Source of the DNA: Lysobacterales bacterium | Lineage (GTDB): Bacteria; Pseudomonadota; Gammaproteobacteria; Xanthomonadales; Rhodanobacteraceae | Direction: 5' to 3' | NCBI GenBank assembly: GCA_015655335.1 | Contig: JAATFF010000155.1 | Coordinates: 1-64,000, forward strand | DNA length: 64,000 bases | Shown here: positions 1 through 8,027 of the stretch, in pieces | Numbering within the stretch: position 1 is the first letter of the stretch | Layout: each line of letters opens with the position of its first letter | Notes under the pieces: generated by a model | Seen by the model: the letters and a program-made list of their open reading frames with translations, nothing else | Databases searched by the model: none | What the model was told of the DNA's origin: nothing | Made by a program: the position numbers and the translations under genes

Positions 1-195
1 CCGGAACTGCGCGCCAGCATCCGGGACGATGGACGCGGCTTCGATACCAGCCAGCAACGCAGCGGCGCCGGTATGGCCAGCCTGCGTAATCGGGCGACCC
101 GTCTGGGCAGCCAATTCGTGATTGAAACCGCACCGGGCCAAGGCACCGCTTTGTATCTGCGCCTCACCCTGATCCTGGACCGTCATACCCCCTGA
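1..195 (+). CDS. C-terminal fragment of a NarX/LiaS-type sensor histidine kinase (5' end outside window)
   Basis: The open frame from base 1 to the TGA at 193-195 encodes the end of a HATPase_c ATP-binding domain. The G box reads DDGRGFD, followed by a glycine-rich GAGMASLRNRATRLG stretch and a closing GQGTALYLRLTL strand. This wording is typical of two-component kinases that pair with NarL/LuxR-type response regulators. Only 64 residues lie in the window, so sensing domain and partner cannot be seen. Its stop lies 11 bases from the convergent stop of the autotransporter gene. Confidence 0.85.
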   Translation, partial: PELRASIRDDGRGFDTSQQRSGAGMASLRNRATRLGSQFVIETAPGQGTALYLRLTLILDRHTP

Positions 196-206
196 TGTCA
201 GCCTTG

Positions 207-3200
207 CTAGAACTGCTTATGCAGGCCCAGCTGGATACCCTGGTCGTGCGAATGCGGCATCAGGATGTACTGGTATTCCGTGGTGATCAGCAGATCATTC
301 CGAATCTGGAAGTCGCCGCCGAAAGCCGCTAGCACGCTGGTTCCGTTGGCCGAATACGGATTCGTCAGCACATTCCAGGAGCCTGCCGATGGAACGAATG
401 CATAGCTCAGCGTGGTGTCGGTGGTCCCCTGGAAATCATGGCCGAGTTCCAGCCGCACATGCGGCATGAACAAGGTATCGCCCAACGGCATCTTGCCGCT
501 TGCGCGGAAGCCTGCGATCGCCTGCGCCGTGCGCAAGGTCTGCGCACCGTAGGTCAACGCATCGGCGATATCGCCGGCTTCCGAAAAACTATTGAGCGAA
601 GACAGCGACCAGGCGAACCGGCCATACGGCGACATCGTCCACGTGCCAGCATGATATTCATAGCCCGCCGTGAGTGATGCAAACCATTGATCGCCAGTGC
701 GGCGGCCGATCAGATCGGTTTGGCTATCGGCCGCATAACGACTGCTGTCGAAACGCAGGCCGCCGCCGCCGACAACGCCATCGATGTATGTATGCGCGGT
801 CGGCTGGTAGCTGCCGTAAAGGGCCGCGCTATAACCTTCTGCCACGCTGCGTGTTCCGTCGTTGGCGATCTCGCTGTTGTCATGGTTGTAGCCAACACTG
901 ATGCCGATCAAAGCATGTTCGCCGATACGTTGGTCGACACCCGTATTCACCGCGATGGTGTCCGAATCGAAGCCCGCGGCTTGCCGATAGGCATCGAACG
1001 CGCCGAAGTTGGCCGTGCCATCCACCCATACACCCAGGCCGGATGACGCTTGGGCTGCAGGCGCGGATGCATGGCCTTGCGATGGCTGGTCCGCCGAAGC
1101 CGGAGCGTCATAGGTGCTTTCGCTCGCCCCCATGCCGGGCCGCTGGCCAGGGAATGGCGAAGCGCCTGAGCTCGATCCCTGCAAGCCACGCGATGCCTGC
1201 AAACCATTCGCGCCTGCTCCCGTGGGTGCCTGCAGCGATTTGCCATCCAGACTGATCGACAGGTTATTGCTGAAGCGTGCCGTGCCGTTGCCGTCGTGCA
1301 AACTGTCCAGGCGGCTTTGAATGTTGCTGAGCTGGTCTTGCGCAAAACGCTCGGCCTGCATGGCTTGTGCTTCGACCAGTCCCAGCACATCCGGATTGCG
1401 CGATGGATCGGGCTGGGTGTTCACCAGCACCAGCACATCCTCAATCTGCGACTGTCCGTTGGATGCGATCAGTACCGTGGTGATCTGCACCAGACCATGG
1501 AACGTCGAAGTAGGCGTGAAGGTCAGCGAAGCGGGTTGGCTCACGCTTGCGTTACCGGCGCTGGCCGGCGACAACCCCAGCAACGCCGACGATACATAGG
1601 TACCTGACGCAACGCTGGCGAGGTTCACCGATACGGGGCTGCCCGACTGCGCCGTGACGGTTTGACTCAGGCCCGCGGCACTCCCCGCCGCGGTCACCGT
1701 CACGGTAACCGTGCCCGGTGTCGACGCACCAAAATGATTGCTCAGCTGATAGCTGAAAGTATCCGTGCCCACAAAGCCGGCCGCCGGCGTATAGAGGATC
1801 TTCTCGCCGCTTGCGGTGGCGGTTCCGTGCGTGGGCTGCGTCGCGACACGGGCGCCGGTCAGGGGCTGCGTGCCATTGGCCTCGGCCGATGCGTCGATAA
1901 GTACGTTGGTCCCTTTCGAGGTGGCCACGTAGAGCGGCGCTGCAGTGGGCACGTTCATCGGCGTGACGGTGACCGTGATCGTTGCAGGCGCCGAGTGGCC
2001 GCTTGGATTGATCGCGGTATACGTAAAACTGTCGGTGCCGCCGTAGAAGGTTGACGAAGGCGTGTAGGTCACCGTCTCGCCCGAGACACTCACCGTGCCA
2101 TGGCTGGGACTGCCGACGATGCTCACCGCAGTGATATCGACCCCCGCAATCGCACTGGTCAGATTGATGCTCGTCGCCGTGTCATAGGGCGTCGTCGCCG
2201 AAGCGGCGGCGACGGTGGGGATAGCTGCCTGACCCACGGTGACAGTCACCGTGGCCGGCGTCGATGTACCGCTTGGATTGGTGGCGGTGTAGGTGAAGCT
2301 GTCGGTGCCGCCATAGAAAGTCGATGAAGGCGTATAGGTCACCGTCTCGCCCAAGACACTCACCGTGCCATGGCTGGGACTGCCGGCGATGTTCACCGCG
2401 GTGATATCGACCCCCGCAATCGCACTGGCCAAGTTGATGCTGGCCGCTGTGTTGTAGGAAGTCGTTGCGGAAGCGGCGGCCGCGGTGGGAGCACCTGGCT
2501 GGCCCACAGTGACGGTCACCGTGGCGGGTGACGACGTGCCGCCCGGGTTCGTTGCGGTATAGGTGAAGCTGTCGGTACCGCCATAGAAAGTGGATGAAGG
2601 CGTATAGGTCACCGTCTTACCCGAGACGCTTGTCGTGCCGTGGCTCGGACCGCTCGCTACAGTGACCGCCGAGATCTCGGCACCGGAAATCTCGCTCGTC
2701 AGATTGATGTTGGCGGCTGTGTCGTAGGGCGTGACGGCGGATGCAGCGGCGACCGTGGGCGCAGGTGGCGGCCCGACGGTGATCGTCACCGTGGCGGGTG
2801 TCGACACACCGGCCGCGTTGCTGGCCGTGTAGGTAAAACTGTCCAATCCCGAATAGCCAGCGGCTGGCGTATAGGTGATCGACGTACCGGAGGCTCTTGC
2901 CGTGCCGTGCGTGGGTGTGCTGCCCACGGCTACGGAAGTGGGATTGCCGCTAGTACTCAAGGTGATGGGGTTATTGCTGCTGTTGTAGCCCACCGCGGCG
3001 CTGACCGGATTGGCCGTCGGCGGGGTAAAGGTAAACGTGCCGCCCGAGAACGTGCCGGCATCCGTGGTCACGCTGATCGTTACCGTGCCTGACCCATTCG
3101 GCGCCGTGGCCGTCACTTGGGCGTTGCCGCCGGAGCCATAGCTGGTGCTGACATTGGTAGCTGGCATGCCACCGAAACGCACCGTAGTGGTTCCCCACAG

Positions 3201-3641
3201 ACCCGAGCCGGAAAGGGTGACCGTGGTGCCCGACGTGCCGGAAGCCGGACTGATGCTCGACACCGTGGCACCGACCGATGTGCAGGTGATGCTGTAGGTA
3301 ATCGTGCCGCTGCTTTCATTGCTCTCCAGGTTATCGGCCCCCGCACCCGAACCCGACTCCGTGCCGGACACCGTCCCACCGTTATCGACCATCTGTAGCC
3401 AGGAGCCGCCGTAGTACGCCGATCCCGAGGTAGTCAGTGTCACCGCATCGCCCGCATTGACGGGCTGATCATTGGTGAGCAACTGAACGTATTGGTAGGG
3501 ACCCAGCGAACCGGAGACGTTCAGGGCCTGGCAACCCGGCGATGCCTGTGCCAACAGTGGCAGACCCAGCAGCGAGACGCTCAATAAGGCACAAAGCCCC
3601 AGCCGCCCGAGCAGCCGCGCCATGCCGCGTTCCGTATTCAT
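207..3641 (-). CDS. Autotransporter (type V secretion) with Ig/cadherin-like repeat passenger
   Basis: Protein of 1144 residues from the ATG at 3641; a purine-rich AGGGGACAGGGG stretch precedes it. Residues 1-33 form a signal peptide ending AQA. The passenger has an IPT/TIG-like segment (GTTVTLSGSGLWG) and about six Ig-like (Big_9/cadherin-type) modules with the motif YTPxxxFxGxDSFTYTATN. Three consecutive modules of about 90 residues are nearly identical. A Ser/Gly/Pro-rich linker leads to an autotransporter beta-barrel domain (about residues 867-1144) ending in phenylalanine, the usual Bam signal. It should display the repeat stalk on the cell surface, probably for adhesion. Binding partner is unknown. 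Confidence 0.88.
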   Translation of the reverse strand: MNTERGMARLLGRLGLCALLSVSLLGLPLLAQASPGCQALNVSGSLGPYQYVQLLTNDQPVNAGDAVTLTTSGSAYYGGSWLQMVDNGGTVSGTESGSGAGADNLESNESSGTITYSITCTSVGATVSSISPASGTSGTTVTLSGSGLWGTTTVRFGGMPATNVSTSYGSGGNAQVTATAPNGSGTVTISVTTDAGTFSGGTFTFTPPTANPVSAAVGYNSSNNPITLSTSGNPTSVAVGSTPTHGTARASGTSITYTPAAGYSGLDSFTYTASNAAGVSTPATVTITVGPPPAPTVAAASAVTPYDTAANINLTSEISGAEISAVTVASGPSHGTTSVSGKTVTYTPSSTFYGGTDSFTYTATNPGGTSSPATVTVTVGQPGAPTAAAASATTSYNTAASINLASAIAGVDITAVNIAGSPSHGTVSVLGETVTYTPSSTFYGGTDSFTYTATNPSGTSTPATVTVTVGQAAIPTVAAASATTPYDTATSINLTSAIAGVDITAVSIVGSPSHGTVSVSGETVTYTPSSTFYGGTDSFTYTAINPSGHSAPATITVTVTPMNVPTAAPLYVATSKGTNVLIDASAEANGTQPLTGARVATQPTHGTATASGEKILYTPAAGFVGTDTFSYQLSNHFGASTPGTVTVTVTAAGSAAGLSQTVTAQSGSPVSVNLASVASGTYVSSALLGLSPASAGNASVSQPASLTFTPTSTFHGLVQITTVLIASNGQSQIEDVLVLVNTQPDPSRNPDVLGLVEAQAMQAERFAQDQLSNIQSRLDSLHDGNGTARFSNNLSISLDGKSLQAPTGAGANGLQASRGLQGSSSGASPFPGQRPGMGASESTYDAPASADQPSQGHASAPAAQASSGLGVWVDGTANFGAFDAYRQAAGFDSDTIAVNTGVDQRIGEHALIGISVGYNHDNSEIANDGTRSVAEGYSAALYGSYQPTAHTYIDGVVGGGGLRFDSSRYAADSQTDLIGRRTGDQWFASLTAGYEYHAGTWTMSPYGRFAWSLSSLNSFSEAGDIADALTYGAQTLRTAQAIAGFRASGKMPLGDTLFMPHVRLELGHDFQGTTDTTLSYAFVPSAGSWNVLTNPYSANGTSVLAAFGGDFQIRNDLLITTEYQYILMPHSHDQGIQLGLHKQF

Positions 3642-3698
3642 GCCCCTGTCCCCTGACTCGATCACCGAGCACTCTGGCCCGGGAAAGGGCAGAAGGAC

Positions 3699-3717
3699 AC
3701 CCCCGAAATCAGGGGGT
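3699..3717. promoter_or_regulatory. Inverted repeat ACCCCC-N7-GGGGGT upstream of the autotransporter
   Basis: Perfect 6-base arms around a 7-base centre lie 58 bases upstream of the autotransporter start. The size and symmetry fit a dimeric activator site. The neighbouring sensor kinase fragment suggests a NarL-type regulator, but that is inference. Confidence 0.4.
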
Positions 3718-3739
3718 CGTACTGGATGCCATAACGAGC

Positions 3740-3904
3740 ATGCCTAACGTCCGATGCATCTGTGGCGGCCATGGCGCTTTGGTCAAGACGGACACCGGCA
3801 CATTGATACTGGACGGTGTCAGTGCGTTCACCGGCAACATAACTGTGCAAGCTGGCACGCACGTCAATACTAGCGAGCGTATATCGATGGCAGTTACGCA
3901 TTGA
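3740..3904 (+). pseudogene. Remnant of an autotransporter passenger repeat (PATR-like)
   Basis: The frame from the ATG at 3740 to the TGA ending at 3904 reads GALVKTDTGTLILDGVSAFTGNITVQAGT. This matches the passenger-associated transport repeat of autotransporters (G-L-K-x-G-x-GTLxLxGxNxYTGxTxVxAGTL) over a full repeat. Nothing on either side continues the passenger and no signal peptide or barrel is present. I read it as a leftover of a deleted autotransporter gene; it has no recognisable start signal of its own. Confidence 0.5.
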
Positions 3905-3948
3905 CGCTAGGTCACGCCACGCTTAGCCTCATATATTTTCGAAAGTCC

Positions 3949-4314
3949 ATGCTCACCGCTTGCATACTGATGACCTTTGCCGCAACACCTTCCTCTCAGG
4001 TCATGGCGCAGGACGCGATGAGTTCTTCGCCGGCTGCGTCAAGCAGTTCAGGCAATGAAACTGTTTCGGGCAAGACCAACGACTCTTGGATTACTACCAA
4101 GGTGAAATCTGAGCTTCTCGACGCCAAGAACGTCAAGTCCAACGATATTTCGGTGACAACAACAGAGGGTGTGGTTGCGTTAACCAGTACGGTTACCTCG
4201 ACCAGAGAGAAGAATCACGTTATTCACATCACTAAGATGGTGAAGGGTGTCACGAGCGTTGATGCGAGCGGCCTCAGCGTAGCTGCCGCTGGCAATGCCG
4301 GTGCCGGTCAGTGA
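3949..4314 (+). CDS. BON-domain periplasmic protein
   Basis: 121 residues from the ATG at 3949. The N-terminus (MLTACILMTFAATPSSQVMAQ) is a signal peptide with likely cleavage after AQ. A Ser-rich linker is followed by one BON domain (about residues 45-110) with the typical DSWITTKVKSELL start and VVALTSTVTS strand. BON proteins of the OsmY/Kon group bind membranes and answer envelope or osmotic stress. An upstream ATG at 3901 is in frame but would add a non-signal extension. The following YihY gene begins within about 140 bases on the same strand. Confidence 0.8.
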   Translation: MLTACILMTFAATPSSQVMAQDAMSSSPAASSSSGNETVSGKTNDSWITTKVKSELLDAKNVKSNDISVTTTEGVVALTSTVTSTREKNHVIHITKMVKGVTSVDASGLSVAAAGNAGAGQ

Positions 4315-4450
4315 CCGAGCGTTAGATTTTGGCGGTTGGCTATCCACCGTTGATATCAGCTTCTTGTCTGTAGCTGGCCTGCGGAAATTCAGTGAACGCC
4401 TCGCGATGCGGTCCGTTAAACTAGTTATGCCCGCCATCATGGTCATCGCT

Positions 4451-5371
4451 ATGAAACGCCGCTTGGGAATCGTCAGACGGACCTTTGCATCGGCGTTGTC
4501 CGGATTTAGTGACGGGGAGCTGATGACGCGGGCGGCGGCGCTGGCTTTCTATTGCGCACTATCTTTCGCGCCCCTACTGATTCTGTTGGTTTGGGTGTTC
4601 TCCGTGCTACATAGCGAGTGGCAGCGCGATCTGACTCATTCTCTAACAGGCGTTATCGGCGAGGGTGCTGCGGATGCCGTTACCGAAGTGATCAACAACG
4701 CGAAGAGTCGCCCGCATATTGGCAACGTTGCCGGCATCATCGGCTTGATCGTCATGTTGTTCACAGCATCGGCGGTGTTTGCGCAGCTTCAGGCGACGTT
4801 GAATCGCGTATGGCGGGTTAGGACAAAGCCTGGCGCAGCGATCAATGCGTGGCTGCGCGCTCGGGCACTTGCTTTTGCGCTGCTCGTGGGCCTCGCCTTT
4901 ATGCTCGTCGTGTCGTTTATCGTCAGTGGCGTTATTCACTTCATTGTGCCAAGGCATACATTGGCCTGGCAGGTCAGTGAGAATGTTTTGTCGCTGCTGA
5001 TATTCGTGCTTGTCTTCGGCGCGATGTACAAAGTTCTGCCGGATGCGAAGATCGATTGGCTGGATGCGTTTAACGGCGCCGTACTGACTGCCGTGCTGTT
5101 CATGGCAGGCAAATTCGGGATCGGTTTTTACATTGACCATAGCTCCGCGGAAGGGGCTTATGGTCCGGCGGGTGCTTTTATTGTCGTGCTTACGTGGGTT
5201 TATTACTCATCGATCATTGTGCTGGTGGGCGCCGAGTTAACGCGCGCGCTTGCCGATTCACGCGGCAAGCCGATTCAACCTGACGACCATGCGGTAATGA
5301 TCGACGATGCATCGCGTGGATTTTCACCCAAATACGAAGATACGAAACGGAGCGACAACCTACATCGCTGA
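4451..5371 (+). CDS. YihY/BrkB family inner-membrane protein
   Basis: 306 residues from the ATG at 4451; in-frame ATGs at 4406 and 4429 are alternatives because no clear ribosome site decides. The family signature RAAALAFYCALSFAPLLILLVWVF is near the N-terminus, followed by about six membrane segments and the closing GAFIVVLTWVYYSSIIVLVGAELTRA, typical of YihY/virulence factor BrkB proteins. Their biochemical role is unsettled (older name RNase BN is incorrect). The C-terminal tail is short and polar. It is probably co-read with the BON gene upstream. Confidence 0.85.
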   Translation: MKRRLGIVRRTFASALSGFSDGELMTRAAALAFYCALSFAPLLILLVWVFSVLHSEWQRDLTHSLTGVIGEGAADAVTEVINNAKSRPHIGNVAGIIGLIVMLFTASAVFAQLQATLNRVWRVRTKPGAAINAWLRARALAFALLVGLAFMLVVSFIVSGVIHFIVPRHTLAWQVSENVLSLLIFVLVFGAMYKVLPDAKIDWLDAFNGAVLTAVLFMAGKFGIGFYIDHSSAEGAYGPAGAFIVVLTWVYYSSIIVLVGAELTRALADSRGKPIQPDDHAVMIDDASRGFSPKYEDTKRSDNLHR

Positions 5372-5377
5372 TATAGC

Positions 5378-5428
5378 TGACTGGTCTGCGTTAATTTCAC
5401 ATTGGGACCCATCAACGCAGGCCAGTCA
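5378..5428. terminator. Stem-loop between convergent genes
   Basis: A 15-base stem (one G-U pair) formed by 5378-5392 and 5414-5428 with a 21-base loop starts 6 bases after the YihY stop. There is no strong T run, so Rho-independent action is uncertain. Its place between convergent genes fits a two-way terminator. Confidence 0.45.
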
Positions 5429-5466
5429 TGCGGCTTCTCAAGTGAGAAGTCATCGTATTAACAAGA

Positions 5467-5868
5467 TCAAGGTCTTTCGTTGGAAACGTGGCCGCGTCCA
5501 TCGCGTACTTCGTTTCCCTTAAAGTTAGAAACGTGATCCGTACGATTACCGGCTGCTGGTTTTTCACCGCGATTAGGAAGCGGGCCTCGATAACCACGCT
5601 GTGCGTCGTACTGATTATTCACGTGACCGCGGAAATGGCTATCGCCATGAAACCAGGGGCCTGCACCTCTGAACACGCCGCCACTGAACCATTCCGCGCC
5701 GTAATAACCGTAGGGTGAGCAGGAATACGGTGCATAGTCATAGTACCCATAGGGGCACGCTGGCTCGACGCCGATACGGACCACTACTTGAACCGATGCA
5801 TTGCTCCCCAGGGTTGCCAGACATAGTCCAGCAGAGACGGCTAGGGCGAGATATTTGGACGTGCTCAT
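5467..5868 (-). CDS. Small secreted Tyr/Gly/Pro-rich protein (paralogue of the one at 30230)
   Basis: 133 residues from the ATG at 5868, which sits behind a good ribosome site (GAGGAGAAG). Residues 1-24 are a signal peptide. The mature part contains CPYGYYDYAPYSCSPYGYYG, EWFSGGVF and GPWFHGDSHFRGHVNNQYD, then a charged glycine-rich tail. I know this type of sequence only as conserved exported proteins without assigned function in proteobacteria. The paired cysteines could form a disulfide in the periplasm. The window carries a second copy at 30230-30616. Confidence 0.75.
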   Translation of the reverse strand: MSTSKYLALAVSAGLCLATLGSNASVQVVVRIGVEPACPYGYYDYAPYSCSPYGYYGAEWFSGGVFRGAGPWFHGDSHFRGHVNNQYDAQRGYRGPLPNRGEKPAAGNRTDHVSNFKGNEVRDGRGHVSNERP

Positions 5869-6889
5869 CAACTTCTCCTCATGAGAGTGGGCCGCAACAG
5901 CTGTCTGTGCGCCAACTTTTCGGTGTGCATAAAGTGCTAACGCGGTCCATTGCCCATCTATAGGCATGAAGCATCTTCGGTATTTACGCGATCCATATCG
6001 TTGTCGCGTCACTGCGACAAGATCTTTGACGAAGAGAGGCTTCGTGGATATGGCACGCTTGATTTCGCTTCAGGCATTCGCCGTCAGATCGATCGATGGG
6101 TTTCGATGCACGACCCATCCAATCGTCACGCTACGCGATGCGGAGAGCCACGTCTGTGCGCCGGCATACCTTGATGGGATGCCGCTTTATTTATGCGATG
6201 CAGCCGAAGCTCGCTTCTGCCAGTTGAAATGGGCGATTCGCAAGAGTTCGCAAGAGAACGAACAATATGGGCGTCTTGGCTTTAGCGCTAAGCGGGCTAT
6301 ACCGCTACGCCTGCAATATTATCGGAGCAAAGACGAGGGCCGTGAACATCGAGATCATCGGGCATGGTGAACTCCCTTTCCGCGCCTTATGTGCGTCAAC
6401 GCGGCTATACGACTGAGGTCCACAGACGGAACCGTAAAAGCCAGGGAACCATCGGTTGCGTTGGCCACCGTCGATGTCATCGCGCGGCGCCAGGAAAGAA
6501 CGACTCATAAAATACCTACATACCGATCTGTTTTGCACAGATCATGGGAAAAATCGCCCGCAACTCCAGCGCGGCCGAAGCAAACTCTGGGAGTGGGCTG
6601 GAAGCGAAAGCTGAGGGACCGCATGGAGCCACATGGGAAGGGTCCTCAACGAGTATGGCCCTATGGCCGTAAAGCGCAAGGCGCTGGGTACAAGTGAACA
6701 CGCCCGAATGCCGTAACGGTCGAGGCTAGACTGAATAGCGCCAGTTGTGTCCCGCTCTGCGTAACATTGTAGGCACCCACACCGAACATGGGTGGCGCTC
6801 CACAGGAATCCCGGTCCCGCTATATCTTTAAGTACTGCCTGAGCGGCGCTCCTGGCAGGTCGAACCGACACTTTCAGAGAGTACTCATC
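5869..6889. other. Gene-poor stretch of about 1 kb
   Basis: No convincing gene. A plus-strand frame at 5966-6370 (134 residues, or 106 from an ATG at 6050 behind GAGAGG) shows no family I recognise and no signal or membrane segment. Other frames of 60-100 residues overlap each other on both strands. The codon pattern differs from flanking genes, so this may be decayed or regulatory DNA. Confidence 0.4.
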
Positions 6890-7642
6890 ATGTTCAAGAA
6901 ATACCTTTTGAAGCAGATAGCCGTCGCATTCACCAGTTGCCTGCTCGCCAGCATCGCTTGCGCACAAACCAGCAACACGCTCACCCCGCAGGAGAAAGCG
7001 GATGGATGGCAACTATTGTTCAATGGAAAAAATCTGGATGGATGGCATTCCTATCATCAAAACGCACCGGGAAAGGACTGGACCGTTCAAGACGGCGCCA
7101 TCCAATTGGAACGCGGGCGCACTGGCGATGAGAAAGATTTCGCGGATCTGGTGACCAACGCCGAGTACGAAAATTTCGATCTGAAGCTGGAATGGAAGAT
7201 GACACCGTGCGCGGATAGCGGCGTCATGTTCTACGTACACGAGTCACCGAAATACCAGGAAACCTACGAAACCGGCCCGGAAATGCAGATTGCCGATCTG
7301 GCATGCACGAAGCCCGATAGTCGCGTTTTGAATGAGCGCTCCGGCGATCTATTCGATCTCATCTCATCGGACGTGGAATGGGTAAACGAAGCGCCGCAAT
7401 GGAATCAGTTCGAAATCATCGCCAATAAAGGCCATGTGCAGTTTTTCCAGAACGGACATAAGGTCGTTGATACGTACTTGTGGAATGACGATTGGAAGAA
7501 ACTGGTCGCCAGCACCAAGTTCAAAGCATGGCCCGATTTCGGCACGTTCCATCAAGGCCGTATTTCCCTGCAGGGTACCGAGGATAAAGGCGATACGCCG
7601 ATACGCCTTTGGTTCCGGAATATCAAAATTAGGGCGCTGTAA
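6890..7642 (+). CDS. Secreted DUF1080 / 3-keto-disaccharide hydrolase family protein
   Basis: 250 residues from the ATG at 6890 (AGAGAG upstream). Residues 1-25 are a signal peptide ending ACAQ. The rest is one DUF1080 domain with the hallmark GWQLLFNGKNLDGWHSY at the start, EYENFDLKLEWKM and a closing GRISLQGTEDKGDTPIRLWFRNIKI. The fold is a concanavalin-like beta sandwich; several relatives hydrolyse 3-keto-glycosides. No sugar genes are adjacent, so the substrate is open. Length is normal for a single-domain member. Confidence 0.85.
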   Translation: MFKKYLLKQIAVAFTSCLLASIACAQTSNTLTPQEKADGWQLLFNGKNLDGWHSYHQNAPGKDWTVQDGAIQLERGRTGDEKDFADLVTNAEYENFDLKLEWKMTPCADSGVMFYVHESPKYQETYETGPEMQIADLACTKPDSRVLNERSGDLFDLISSDVEWVNEAPQWNQFEIIANKGHVQFFQNGHKVVDTYLWNDDWKKLVASTKFKAWPDFGTFHQGRISLQGTEDKGDTPIRLWFRNIKIRAL

Positions 7643-8027
7643 TCGGGGCGCTGTCGGATTTCAGCTTGCCTAAGGACATTCCATTGCGGCCTTCAACGGG
7701 GTAGCTGGCGCTGTTTCCGTATTGGCTGGAACATTTTGTGGAGCCACACGAGAACGATGTTCCGCGGACTTGCATCCCTTTCAATGCGGTACAGCCTTGA
7801 AGCTCATGCGTGACGGGCGATGTGCGAGCGGACGGTATTCAGCGACGCCGTCGTAGCCCTTTTTGTGTATGGAAGGCGACCGACCTGCTGCAGGTTCACG
7901 TCGGCTAGATCCAAAGAACCTGCGTACGTTCGCTATGAAACCGACTTAGCTGAATCCAATCAGTGCGGTTGCCGCATCTAGGGAATCGATACCGCCATGT
8001 CGGCCGGTGACCTAGAGAGCATCCTCC
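7643..8027. other. Intergenic region without a gene
   Basis: No coding frame of note. It holds a compound hairpin at 7728-7763 (7-base outer arms, inner TGTGG/CCACA stem) that may end transcription of the DUF1080 gene, and presumably the promoter of the downstream serine hydrolase. Confidence 0.4.

Noticed and set aside
6389..6697. 102-residue plus-strand frame in the gene-poor region
   Set aside because: No ribosome site, Arg-rich low-information sequence and overlap with an equally long antisense frame.
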